Of a stretch of DNA of 64,000 nt, positions 55,716-64,000 are shown piece by piece. The first letter of the stretch is position 1; every line of letters starts with the position of its first letter. Under the pieces are notes generated by a model. The model saw nothing but the letters and a program-made list of their open reading frames with translations, had not been told where the DNA came from and searched no databases. Both the position numbers and the translations under genes were made by a program. Source of the stretch: Limnospira fusiformis SAG 85.79 (lineage in GTDB: Bacteria > Cyanobacteriota > Cyanobacteriia > Cyanobacteriales > Microcoleaceae); assembly GCF_012516315.1 (NCBI RefSeq), contig NZ_CP051185.1:889459-953458 (forward strand). The letters are read 5' to 3'.

Positions 55716-55945
55716 AAATTATCTCCAAAACCAGAGTTTCGTAGGGAGTGAGGTTCTCGGAGAGAAACTTGCCAGCATAAAACGTGAAAAACTCGTTGAT
55801 ACTTGAAACAAAAATACTACAACCGATACTTAATTCTCCATTGACTACAGTCTAGCACCCTAACTGATCATTTGGGAATAGGTATTATTACTTTTTTAGA
55901 AAAATTTAAGATTTGGTGAGCATATTGTGGCTCAGTGCTTTGGAT

Positions 55946-57754
55946 CTAATCAATCTGCAAGTTAAACGGTAACCTGGTATATATTCCCCTAGGATCATTG
56001 AGATGCCTAAGCACGGAGAACTCATGATAGACTTTGAGCAGTTCCCTAGTCAAAGGGTCTGCTGGAGTGGCTTCGGTTCGCAGGCTTTCTAGCAAACGTT
56101 CCTCAAAACTAGGAATTCTGGGATATTCGGCGAGTTTCCAATCATCACCAAGTTCGGCTTTTTCGGCTACAGCAGCGATCGCATCTTGTAAACCCCCCAA
56201 CTGATCAACCAACCCCAAGGCTTCAGCTTGTACCCCCGACCAAACCCGACCCTGAGACATTTCCAAAACCTCCTCTTGTGGTAAATCTCTCAATTGCGCG
56301 ACGGAAGAGACAAACCGCTGATAAATCAGATCAACCATCTGCTGAACTTTCTCTAGTTCCTGGTCTGTTTTGGGACGGGAGATAGAATTAAGATCAGCAA
56401 AGGGTCCGGTTTTCACACCATCCCAGGTAATTCCATTCTGGTTAGCAATATCCTGAGCATTGAACAGCAGTCCAAATACACCAATTGAACCAGTGACTGT
56501 CGTGGGTTCAGCCAAAATGCGATCGCTACCCATAGCAATCCAATAACCACCGGAAGCGGCGGCATTGCCCATAGAAACTATAATCGGTTTTTCCTCTCTG
56601 GTCAATTGTACTTCCCGTGCGATTACCTCAGAAGCGGTAGCGCTACCACCGGGACTATTCACCCGCAGGACAATTCCTTTGACCCGATCATTATCCCGTA
56701 GCCGGCGTAACTCTTCGCTAAAGCGATCGCCGCCTACTTGACCAATCCCGCCACGACCATCGACAATTTCACCATCAGCATAGACTACAGCAATGATATT
56801 GCGACTGTTGGGATTACCAGCCCAACTTCCCTTAACTTCAGGAGTTCTGGAATATTCCTGTATCCCCACCCGTCGAAAAGGTTGTCTTCCCTCTTCCTTT
56901 TCTCCGGTCAATTCACGCAGTTGAGCCGCCACCTCATCTCTATGGGCGATCTGATCAACCATTTCGCGATCCTTCGCATCTGCAGCCATTAAAAATCCAT
57001 CCTGATTCACAATTTGCTGCAACTGTGCTGTAGTCAGACTGCGACTAGATGCGATCGCCCCCGTAAACTCACCCCACAAATCTCCCAATAACTGCTGCAT
57101 TTGCTGTCTATTTTCTGGGCTCATCTCTTGGCGCAAAAAAGGTTCAACAGCAGACTTATATTGACCAACCCGCGTCACCTGTACCCCAATCCCAAACCGT
57201 TCCAACGCTCCCGCTAAAAACACGGTTTGAGAACTAAACCCGCTCATCTCGACGGTCCCCATGGGGTGGATAATGATTTCATCCGCTACTGAACCTAGGT
57301 AATATTCACGCTCGGTCCAGTCAGTATCATAAGCAATAATAGTTTTACCGCTCTCTTTAAACCCTTCCAAAGCCCGACGGACTTCCTTTAAATTCCCAAA
57401 CCCTGTGGGAGTTGTACCACTACCGCCTTCCAGGTACAGCCCCACGATTTTATCATCCTTACTCGCCCGCTCAATCGTTTCTAGCACTACCCGCAATGGC
57501 AAGAACCTAGACCGATCGTCTCTCAGGGTCTGTCCTATGGCGATCGATGGTGTTGGCTGCGGTGCCGTGTCCGCTATACCCACAGACAGGTCTAGCACCA
57601 ATACTGATTTATCTCTGAGGGTGGTTTGTGTACCCCTCGAAGCACTAACTACTACTAAAAACGCGATTCCCCCCATGCCAAATGTGATCACTAGGAACAG
57701 TCCCAGTAAATTGCCAACTACACTGGCTAGGGTATATTTCAGAAACTCTTTCAT
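55946..57754 (-). CDS. sppA: Signal peptide peptidase SppA, long type
   Basis: 602 aa, the two-domain 67-kDa type. A membrane-bound serine protease that degrades cleaved signal peptides; in Synechocystis an SppA has been linked to phycobilisome-related light acclimation. One N-terminal transmembrane helix (about 12-37, VVGNLLGLFLVITFGMGG). The Lys general base is in VGQYKSAVEPFLRQEM (first domain, about residue 200) and the Ser nucleophile in GNAAASGGYWIAMGS (second domain, about 395), with TVTGSIGVFG after it. All catalytic residues are intact. Confidence 0.93.
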   Translation of the reverse strand: MKEFLKYTLASVVGNLLGLFLVITFGMGGIAFLVVVSASRGTQTTLRDKSVLVLDLSVGIADTAPQPTPSIAIGQTLRDDRSRFLPLRVVLETIERASKDDKIVGLYLEGGSGTTPTGFGNLKEVRRALEGFKESGKTIIAYDTDWTEREYYLGSVADEIIIHPMGTVEMSGFSSQTVFLAGALERFGIGVQVTRVGQYKSAVEPFLRQEMSPENRQQMQQLLGDLWGEFTGAIASSRSLTTAQLQQIVNQDGFLMAADAKDREMVDQIAHRDEVAAQLRELTGEKEEGRQPFRRVGIQEYSRTPEVKGSWAGNPNSRNIIAVVYADGEIVDGRGGIGQVGGDRFSEELRRLRDNDRVKGIVLRVNSPGGSATASEVIAREVQLTREEKPIIVSMGNAAASGGYWIAMGSDRILAEPTTVTGSIGVFGLLFNAQDIANQNGITWDGVKTGPFADLNSISRPKTDQELEKVQQMVDLIYQRFVSSVAQLRDLPQEEVLEMSQGRVWSGVQAEALGLVDQLGGLQDAIAAVAEKAELGDDWKLAEYPRIPSFEERLLESLRTEATPADPLTRELLKVYHEFSVLRHLNDPRGIYTRLPFNLQID

Positions 57755-57897
57755 GATTAGGTTTCCCTCAGCCGGGGACGGTTTGCTCTGGCTTAGTAGG
57801 GGTTAATCATAACAGAATACCACGGTTCAGATTTAATCAGCCACCATGCCTTTAGCTGAGGGGTTGACAGGATCAGATTTTGGCGGATATCCTCTAT

Positions 57898-58135
57898 TTG
57901 ATTTTTTATTCAACGTCGAAAAAACGCGGCGACACCGGCCGCACCGGTTGACAAATCAAGTGCGATCGCTTATCATATTCTCGTGAGGCTAACATGGCTT
58001 CTTGCTTGATTTTTTATTCAACGTCGAAAAAACGCGACGGCACCGGCCGCACCGGTTGACAAATCAAGTGCGATCGCTTATCATATTCTCGTGGGGGTGA
58101 TATGGCTTCTCGCTTGATTTTTTATTCAACATAGC
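57898..58135 (+). repeat. 108-bp tandem repeat, two units plus partial third
   Basis: Units start TTGATTTTTTATTCAAC at 57898, 58006 and 58114 (the last partial). Each full unit has ACCGGCCGCACCGG, TTGACA-17 bp-TATCAT enclosing a HIP1 octamer, and ATGGCTTCT. Unit boundaries resemble the 18-mer of the 210-bp array: the reverse complement here is GTTGAATAAAAAATCAAG. Downstream (58144-58172) is a GAAACCGGGTTTC motif shared with the minisatellite at 62.2 kb. Confidence 0.9.
57950..57978 (+). promoter_or_regulatory. Promoter-like site in the 108-bp repeat
   Basis: TTGACA, 17 bp, TATCAT: a perfect -35 and a good -10, present in both full units. It points rightward, antisense to the HEAT gene's 3' end. 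Confidence 0.45.
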
Positions 58136-58185
58136 AACAATAAAGAAACCGGGTTTCCGGGTGAAAGAAACCCAGTTGCGAGGGT

Positions 58186-58860
58186 TTATAATGACTCTGC
58201 GAGGCGGTCAAGGGAAATCATAGCGGCTTCAGCGACTTGATGATGGCTGTCTTTAGCCAAGTATTTAAGGGCGGATAAGCTCTTAGGGCTAGGTAAATTT
58301 CCCAGAGCCTCGGCGAGACGCTGGCGAATTAACCAATCATCAGACTGAGCAAACTTGAGGATATGGTCTATGGCCTCGAGGTCGCGAATTTCACCCAAAG
58401 CAGCGATCGCCGCCTGTTGCAAAATCACCATATCACTATCAAGGGCAGACATCAAAACGTCACGGGCGCGGATATCTTTCAAATTGCCGAGAGAGACAGC
58501 AGCACTAAAACGCACTAGCCAGTCGGTATCCTCATAAAAAGCCCGCATGAGGGGTTCAACAGCCCTAGAGTCCCCCAAATACCCCAAAGCCCCGGCAGCA
58601 TCGGCGCGAATGCCATAGTCGGGGTCAGTTTCTAATAATTTTACCAGAATCGGATAACATTCGTCAGTTTGTTTAATCCCTAGGGCGAAAACAGCCATTG
58701 ACCGAATTTGTAGGCTTTTATCAAAGAGAACCTTCTTAATTAGGGGAACAGCTTGCTCTGGGGATACCTCGCGCAAGGAAGCTAAAGCTAACATCCGATC
58801 GCGGGTATTATCGCTGTCTAACTTACGGGAAATTTGGTCTAGGGGAATAATTACACTCAT
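58186..58860 (-). CDS. HEAT-repeat protein, NblB/CpcE-like
   Basis: 224 aa made of HEAT repeats of about 31 residues (AVFALGIKQTDECYPILVKL, AAGALGYLGDSRAVEPLMRA, AAVSLGNLKDIRARDVLMSA, AIAALGEIRDLEAIDHILKF). In cyanobacteria HEAT proteins of this size include NblB, which handles phycobilisome chromophores during degradation, and CpcE/CpcF lyase subunits; length and repeat style fit NblB best, but the active site of the group is not motif-defined. It is monocistronic and on the minus strand, with the 108-bp repeats behind its 3' end. Confidence 0.8.
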   Translation of the reverse strand: MSVIIPLDQISRKLDSDNTRDRMLALASLREVSPEQAVPLIKKVLFDKSLQIRSMAVFALGIKQTDECYPILVKLLETDPDYGIRADAAGALGYLGDSRAVEPLMRAFYEDTDWLVRFSAAVSLGNLKDIRARDVLMSALDSDMVILQQAAIAALGEIRDLEAIDHILKFAQSDDWLIRQRLAEALGNLPSPKSLSALKYLAKDSHHQVAEAAMISLDRLAESL

Positions 58861-58925
58861 GAGATCAACTTATTAAAACTTTACATGGGGAATTTTTTCT
58901 ATCCTATCTTAAAACTTTGAACAAG

Positions 58926-58966
58926 AAAAAGCCCCGCCTGAACAATCAATCAGCCGGGCCTTTAGC
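58926..58966 (-). terminator. Rho-independent terminator of the exoprotein fragment gene
   Basis: On the minus strand GGCCCGGCTGA-ttgattgt-TCAGGCGGGGC is followed by TTTTTC, a strong stem (with one mismatch) and T-tail about 20 bp after the stop at 58988. Confidence 0.75.
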
Positions 58967-58987
58967 CAACAATCTTTGTAAGTAGGA

Positions 58988-59284
58988 TTATTGCATATCC
59001 CACAGAGCCTTAAACAAAGTCTCAGCCAGCTTTCTGGATGTGGCATTCCTGGCAGCCTTGAGCGCCGCCCCAGATACTTTGTTCCCTTTGTGGCATGCTC
59101 TGGTAATCCAATAAACTCTAAGAGTGACTATACTATTTTGAGGTAGGGTTCCATCTGGTCTAATCTGGGCGAGTGCGGGTGATGATAACGTACACAGGTT
59201 AAAATACATGGCACAAGCCATTAAACCAAGAAACCCCGGTTGATAGTAAATTTGCTGTGGTTGCTGTGATTTTTGCCTCAACAC
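58988..59284 (-). CDS. Truncated exoprotein N-terminus (TPS-like)
   Basis: 98 aa. A signal peptide (MACAMYFNLCTLSSPALAQ) is followed by IRPDGTLPQNSIVT, which matches the mature N-terminus of cyanobacterial filamentous-haemagglutinin-type two-partner-secretion exoproteins, normally many hundreds of residues long. After this motif the sequence (RVYWITRACHKGNKVSGAAL) no longer resembles the family and ends within 50 residues. So the gene is a fragment joined to unrelated DNA, or a decayed start. It would be exported if made. Confidence 0.55.
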   Translation of the reverse strand: MLRQKSQQPQQIYYQPGFLGLMACAMYFNLCTLSSPALAQIRPDGTLPQNSIVTLRVYWITRACHKGNKVSGAALKAARNATSRKLAETLFKALWDMQ

Positions 59285-59354
59285 TTTAACACTCGTGCAG
59301 ATTCAACCCTTTCTGCTACCCAATTTTAAACTATCAGGACTTTTTTTCGATCTA

Positions 59355-59597
59355 ATGTCTGTATCTAACTCTATCCAAATCATAATATGTCATAATCGGA
59401 CCTGTCGTAAACAAGGCGCAGCCAAGGTTTTACAGGCTTTTCAGGCTGCCAATTTTTCCGTCGGGGTCATTACTCCTAGCGGCTGTCTGGGGTCCTGTGG
59501 TAATGGGCCGATGGTTTTGGTTTTACCGGAGCAAGTCTGGTATGATCACGTTACACCAGAACAAGTCCCCAGTATTTTGGGATCTATTGACAGTTAA
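59355..59597 (+). CDS. Thioredoxin-like [2Fe-2S] ferredoxin
   Basis: 80 aa from ATG at 59355 (the GTG at 59295 overlaps the divergent gene's upstream region). Four cysteines in the pattern IICHNRTCRKQGA (about 9-21) and GCLGSCGNGPMVLV (about 48-61) match the small thioredoxin-like [2Fe-2S] ferredoxin family, an electron carrier of largely unknown partners in cyanobacteria. It ends 17 bp before the MscS gene, so the two may be co-transcribed. Confidence 0.88.
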   Translation: MSVSNSIQIIICHNRTCRKQGAAKVLQAFQAANFSVGVITPSGCLGSCGNGPMVLVLPEQVWYDHVTPEQVPSILGSIDS

Positions 59598-59614
59598 CAG
59601 TTGAAAAATTGACG

Positions 59615-60724
59615 ATGGATATTTTAGAGATTTTACAAGAAGAATTATTGACCAATACCCTATCTGATTATTTAATCGCTTTTGTGATTATTGTGTTGGG
59701 TATTTTAGCCATCAGAGTCATCGAACAAATGATTTTGAGGCGGTTAAAACTCTGGGCGGTTAAAACGAATAGTCGGTTAGATGATGCCTTGGTGAAAATT
59801 GGGGATAGAGCCCTAATCCCCCTGGCTTATGTGGCTATATTTTATGTGGCAATCACTAACTTATCATTGCACCCAATTCTCGGTAATTTAATTAATGCGA
59901 TCGCCTTAATTTTCTCCACCTTTTTAGGTGTGAGGCTGGTGGTATCCCTCGCTGAATATGCTATGCGGTTATACTGGTTAAATCGTCGAGAAATCGAAAC
60001 CGTAGACCGCGCCCTAAATGCCCTATTGCCAGCCATTCGCACCGCCGCCTGGGGATTAGGAATTATCTTTGTGCTAGATAACCTCGGCTTCAATATTTCC
60101 GCCGTGGTAGCGGGTTTAGGAATTGGGGGTGTAGCCATTGCTTTAGCCTCCCAGGGAGTCCTACAAGACCTATTTAGTTATTTCTCCATCCTGTTCGATC
60201 GCCCTTTTGAAATCGGCGATTTTATCGTAGTTGGGGACATGGCTGGAAGCGTCGATTATGTGGGAATTAAAACCACCCGCATTAAAAGCATAACTGGCGA
60301 ACAAGTAGTAGTTCCTAATACCAACCTCACCGCCTCTCGTATTCATAACTATAAACGCATGGAAAGGCGGCGGATACTGTTTAAAATTGGTGTCATCTAT
60401 GAAACCCCCCAGGAGAAACTACAACAAATTCCTGCCCTCATTCGAGAGATTATCGAATCCATAGAAAACACCCTATTTGACCGGGCGCACTTCTCAAGTT
60501 TCGGAGACTTTAGCCTAGACTTTGAGATTGTTTACCACGTTCTCAGCAGTGATTATGCCATGTATATGGATATTCAACAGCGGATTAACTATGAACTAAA
60601 ATCCGCCTTTGAAGCCAGGGATATTGAGTTTGCTTATCCAACTCAAGTCACCTATTTTGAGGGTATGAACAACCCCAAAAATAGCCCCAGCCGTGAACCT
60701 CTCAGGCAGATTTTGAACCCTTAG
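59615..60724 (+). CDS. MscS-family mechanosensitive channel
   Basis: 369 aa from ATG at 59615. Four hydrophobic segments (about 15-36, 68-90, 92-112, 140-160) lead to the pore helix and beta domain characteristic of MscS: VVAGLGIGGVAIALASQGVL and FEIGDFIVVGDMAGSVDYVG, then TRIKSITGEQVVVPNTNL. It opens under membrane tension to release solutes on osmotic down-shock. The C-terminal cytoplasmic cage is complete. Some cyanobacterial members lack measured gating; the family assignment is firm, the physiology inferred. Confidence 0.9.
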   Translation: MDILEILQEELLTNTLSDYLIAFVIIVLGILAIRVIEQMILRRLKLWAVKTNSRLDDALVKIGDRALIPLAYVAIFYVAITNLSLHPILGNLINAIALIFSTFLGVRLVVSLAEYAMRLYWLNRREIETVDRALNALLPAIRTAAWGLGIIFVLDNLGFNISAVVAGLGIGGVAIALASQGVLQDLFSYFSILFDRPFEIGDFIVVGDMAGSVDYVGIKTTRIKSITGEQVVVPNTNLTASRIHNYKRMERRRILFKIGVIYETPQEKLQQIPALIREIIESIENTLFDRAHFSSFGDFSLDFEIVYHVLSSDYAMYMDIQQRINYELKSAFEARDIEFAYPTQVTYFEGMNNPKNSPSREPLRQILNP

Positions 60725-60880
60725 AATAAAAAGCGCCCTCACACTTACCCAAAATTTCGGAAACCGGAACTACAGAAAAGTAGTTATTGGTTGACTGATA
60801 CCATTGCCAATTTTCAGGTTAACAGCTATAATAGCATACTTGTACTGTTCCGAGTTTGTGCATCCAAACTTTTACCAACT

Positions 60881-62200
60881 ATGGCAACCAAGCCAACGAT
60901 CGCATTTTCCCATTTAGGTTGCGAAAAAAATCGCATCGACACCGAACACATGATCGGTTTATTAGCCGAAGCCGGATATCAAGTAGACTCCAACGAAGAG
61001 GCGGCTGATTATGTGGTAGTGAATACCTGTAGTTTTATTGAATCAGCCAGAGAGGAGTCCGTCAATACCATAGTTGAACTCGCCGAAGCCCATAAAAAAG
61101 TAGTGATTACTGGGTGTATGGTGCAACACTTCCAGGAAAAATTACTTGACGAACTTCCCGAAGCTGTAGCAGTAGTAGGAACCGGAGATTATCATAAAAT
61201 TGTTAATGTAATTAATCGGGTAGAAAAAGGCGATCGCGTCTCGGAAATTTCTGCCGACCCCACCTATATTGCTGATCATACCGTCCCCCGTTATCGCACC
61301 ACCACAGAAGGGGTGGCTTATCTACGGATAGCCGAAGGGTGTAACTATCGCTGCGCCTTTTGTATTATCCCCCACTTGCGAGGAAATCAGCGATCGCGTA
61401 CCATAGAATCAATCGTTACCGAAGCCAAACAATTGGCAGATCAGGGGGTCCAGGAATTAGTGTTAATCTCCCAAATTACCACTAACTACGGAACCGACAT
61501 TTATGGTGAACCGAAACTCGCAGACCTGATCCGCGCTTTGGGTAAAGTTGATGTACCCTGGGTGAGAATGCACTATGCTTACCCCACCGGACTAACCCCT
61601 AAAGTGATTGATGCGATCGCCGAAACCCCCAATTTTCTCCCCTACCTAGACCTACCCCTCCAACATTCCCACCCGGAAATTCTCCGCGCCATGAACCGTC
61701 CATGGCAGGGTCAGGTTAATGACCAGATTATTGAGAATATTAAAACTGCTATGCCTAATGCTGTAATTAGGACTACTTTTATTGTCGGTTTTCCGGGAGA
61801 AACTAACAGCCATTTTGAACACCTCCTCAAATTTGTGAAACGCCACGAATTTGATCATGTTGGTGTCTTCACCTTCTCCCCCGAAGAAGGAACCCCCGCT
61901 TATACTCTTCCCAACACCGTATCCCAGGCGGTAATGGACGCGCGACGGGATGCACTAATGCAGGTACAACAGCCAATTTCTCTCAAGCGTAACCGCCAGT
62001 GTATTGGTGAGGTAGTGGATGTTTTAGTTGAACAAGAAAACCCCTCTACAGGCGAGTTTATAGGGCGATCGCCCAGGTTTGCGCCAGAAGTCGATGGTTT
62101 AGTATATGTAGAAGGAAACGCGCGTTTAGGGTCCTTAGTTTCCGTGAAAATCACCGATGCTGATATTTATGACCTCTATGGTCACACCCTAGAAAATTAA
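60881..62200 (+). CDS. rimO: Ribosomal protein S12 methylthiotransferase
   Basis: 439 aa from ATG at 60881; a TTG at 60791 would add 30 non-conserved residues. Adds a methylthio group to an Asp of ribosomal protein S12 by radical SAM chemistry. The N-terminal UPF0004 domain has three cysteines ([23 protein letters not shown]); the radical SAM core has [20 protein letters not shown] (about 150-170) with CxxxCxxC; a C-terminal TRAM domain (about 375-439) completes the family order. The closely related MiaB is less likely because the core reads HLRGNQRSR. Confidence 0.93.
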   Translation: MATKPTIAFSHLGCEKNRIDTEHMIGLLAEAGYQVDSNEEAADYVVVNTCSFIESAREESVNTIVELAEAHKKVVITGCMVQHFQEKLLDELPEAVAVVGTGDYHKIVNVINRVEKGDRVSEISADPTYIADHTVPRYRTTTEGVAYLRIAEGCNYRCAFCIIPHLRGNQRSRTIESIVTEAKQLADQGVQELVLISQITTNYGTDIYGEPKLADLIRALGKVDVPWVRMHYAYPTGLTPKVIDAIAETPNFLPYLDLPLQHSHPEILRAMNRPWQGQVNDQIIENIKTAMPNAVIRTTFIVGFPGETNSHFEHLLKFVKRHEFDHVGVFTFSPEEGTPAYTLPNTVSQAVMDARRDALMQVQQPISLKRNRQCIGEVVDVLVEQENPSTGEFIGRSPRFAPEVDGLVYVEGNARLGSLVSVKITDADIYDLYGHTLEN

Positions 62201-62795
62201 CCCACAATTAATAATTAATAATTAATAATTAATAATTAATAATTATTGTCGGGTTTCTACCCCAGCAGTCAAGAAACCTCCCACCAGTCAAGAAACCCGG
62301 TTTCTCCAAGAAACCGGGTTTCTCAGCCAATAATTGACAGTCGAACCCGCCCCCCACAATTAATAATTAATAATTAATAATTAATAATTATTGTCGGGTT
62401 TCTACCCCAGCAGTCAAGAAACCTCCCACCAGTCAAGAAACCTCCCACCAGTCAAGAAACCTCCCACCAGTCAAGAAACCTCCCACCAGTCAAGAAACCT
62501 CCCACCAGTCAAGAAACCCGGTTTCTCCAAGAAACCGGGTTTCTCAGCCAATAATTGACAGTCGAACCCGCCCCCCACAATTAATAATTAATAATTAATA
62601 ATTAATAATTATTGTCGGGTTTCTACCCCAGCAGTCAAGAAACCTCCCACCAGTCAAGAAACCTCCCACCAGTCAAGAAACCTCCCACCAGTCAAGAAAC
62701 CTCCCACCAGTCAAGAAACCCGGTTTCTCCAAGAAACCGGGTTTCTCAGCCAATAATTGACAGTCGAACCCGCCTCCCTCCACAATTATTAATTA
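62201..62795. repeat. Nested minisatellite between rimO and aroA
   Basis: Three higher-order copies (about 62207-62357, 62358-62577, 62578-62790), each with a TTAATAA heptamer run, GTCGGGTTTCTACCCC, a run of a 19-bp unit (AGTCAAGAAACCTCCCACC; 2, 6 and 5 units) and a perfect 15-bp inverted repeat AGAAACCCGGTTTCT-cca-AGAAACCGGGTTTCT. The hairpins could terminate both convergent genes. No spacers, so not CRISPR. Confidence 0.95.
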
Positions 62796-64000
62796 TTAAT
62801 TATTAATTATCAATTGCTGTAAACTTCCCACAAAATCCGGGTAGGAAATAGCCGCCGCTTCGGCGCGATGAATAGTGGTAGAACCCGCCGCATTTAAAGC
62901 AGCGATCGCCAAACTCATAGCGATACGATGATCCGTGTCACTGTCAACTTCAGCGCCGCGCAAAGGGAAGCCACCAGTAATTTCTAAACCATCAGGTAAC
63001 TCGGAAATTTTCGCCCCCATTTTAGTCAATTCCGTAGCCATAACCTGAATGCGATCGCTTTCTTTAACCCGCAATTCCGCCGCATCTCGGATGGTAGTAG
63101 TACCCTCGGCAAAAGCCGCCGCCACTGCCAAAATCGGAATTTCATCAATTAACCGAGGAATCAAATCCCCCTTAATTTCACAGGCTTTTAATGGCGAGAA
63201 ACGGACTCGTAAATCTGCCACAGGTTCCCCCGCCACAAGTCGTTCTCCTTGGGATTGAATATCAGCCCCCATCATAGCCATAGCCTCCAAAATCCCCGTC
63301 CGGGTGGGATTAACCCCCACATTTTCGATGGTTATATCGGAACCCGGAACAATAGAAGCCGCCACCAACCAGAAAGCAGCGGAACTGATATCACCGGGGA
63401 CAATCACAGTTTGCCCCTGCAATTTAGCCGGTCCGAACACCGTCACGCTGTTAGTGTCTGGATTGACCGTTAATTGCGCCCCAAACGCCTTTAGCATTCG
63501 TTCCGTGTGGTCCCGTGACAAGGCGGGTTCCGTCACGGTTGTAGCCCCTTCTACCATCAATCCAGCCAACAAAATACAGGACTTGACCTGAGCCGAAGCG
63601 ATGGGGGAATGATAATGAATCGGTTGCAGTTGTTGACCATGAACCGCCAGAGGAGCGAAAGAACCCGATCGCCGTCCCCAAATAGTCGCCCCCATTTGGG
63701 TGAGAGGTGCAATCACCCGATCCATTGGTCTTTTGACCAGGGAACTATCCCCTGTGATAGTAAAGAGGCGATCGGGGTGAGAAGCCAAAATCCCCAGCAT
63801 TAGCCTCATGGTAGTGCCAGAATTGCCAGCATCAAGGATGCGATCGGGTTCCTGTAAATTACCGATACCACAGCCTTTCACCTTAATCTGTTGTGAGTTC
63901 AACTCGGAAATTTCTGCCCCCAACCCAGAGAAACATTCAGCGGTGCTGCGAGGGTCTGCACCCAAGAGTAAACCCTCAATGGTGGTAACTCCTTCTGCTA
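62796..64000 (-). CDS. aroA: 3-phosphoshikimate 1-carboxyvinyltransferase, 5' end off window
   Basis: 401 codons in the window; the frame runs in through the right edge (ETT-like [15 protein letters not shown]), and about 40 N-terminal residues are missing compared with the usual 430-450. EPSP synthase joins shikimate-3-phosphate and PEP in the shikimate pathway, which also feeds pheA above. [29 protein letters not shown], and [20 protein letters not shown] are diagnostic and complete. The TAA stop abuts the minisatellite. Confidence 0.95.
   Translation of the reverse strand, partial: AEGVTTIEGLLLGADPRSTAECFSGLGAEISELNSQQIKVKGCGIGNLQEPDRILDAGNSGTTMRLMLGILASHPDRLFTITGDSSLVKRPMDRVIAPLTQMGATIWGRRSGSFAPLAVHGQQLQPIHYHSPIASAQVKSCILLAGLMVEGATTVTEPALSRDHTERMLKAFGAQLTVNPDTNSVTVFGPAKLQGQTVIVPGDISSAAFWLVAASIVPGSDITIENVGVNPTRTGILEAMAMMGADIQSQGERLVAGEPVADLRVRFSPLKACEIKGDLIPRLIDEIPILAVAAAFAEGTTTIRDAAELRVKESDRIQVMATELTKMGAKISELPDGLEITGGFPLRGAEVDSDTDHRIAMSLAIAALNAAGSTTIHRAEAAAISYPDFVGSLQQLIINN

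Noticed and set aside
62201..62795. Possible CRISPR array
   Set aside because: The 19-bp units abut each other; minisatellite, not repeat-spacer.

Overview
The window is chromosomal DNA from a filamentous cyanobacterium, most consistent with Arthrospira/Limnospira. The genus is an inference. It rests on many HIP1 octamers (GCGATCGC), a ferredoxin-dependent glutamate synthase, the cyanobacterial rpsL-rpsG-fusA-tuf-rpsJ order, an RNase E that ends in the cyanobacterial arginine-rich PNPase-docking tail, and an exceptional load of short dispersed and tandem repeats.

Layout. 1-4643 (-): glsF, lacking only its last codons. 4983-7421 (+): a secreted phosphodiester glycosidase whose reading frame carries a copy of a dispersed repeat. 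7644-8533: a mannose-phosphate-isomerase-type cupin and an A-type Fe-S carrier. 8738-13667: the str operon plus rpsJ, then a LON-domain protein. 14528-15809: six tandem 210-bp units, each with a promoter-like site, running into the stop codon of pheA (-). 16985-20632: a DUF1997 protein, then rnhB and rne on the minus strand. 20893-22330: a 52/53-bp tandem array followed by a highly structured stretch resembling a mobile-element RNA. 22472-29181: a radical SAM/DUF2344 protein, a small protein behind a CRP-like site, an LL-diaminopimelate aminotransferase with a 262-bp tandem duplication at its 3' end, and an AraC regulator with a duplicated upstream dyad. 29671-31897: a decayed chaperone/usher-like locus.

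32012-55247 is dominated by surface-glycan-type genes: an acyltransferase, tadA, three TPR proteins (two fused to glycosyltransferase domains), a further glycosyltransferase, four sulfotransferase-like proteins (one with three transferase modules, one with a long coiled coil), an IS200-type transposase gene and an HU gene, and a polytopic membrane protein. Together they suggest a system for building and sulfating a surface or extracellular polysaccharide. That is an inference from gene content.

55413-64000 returns to housekeeping: an RRM RNA-binding protein, sppA, an NblB-like HEAT protein, a truncated exoprotein fragment, a [2Fe-2S] thioredoxin-like ferredoxin, an MscS channel, rimO, a nested minisatellite, and aroA, whose 5' end is cut by the right edge.

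Most notable for follow-up are the 210-bp array (possible tandem small-RNA genes with anti-Shine-Dalgarno motifs), the modular sulfotransferase family, the in-frame repeat insertion, the structured RNA-like element near 22 kb, and the A10 frameshift that splits a TPR protein.
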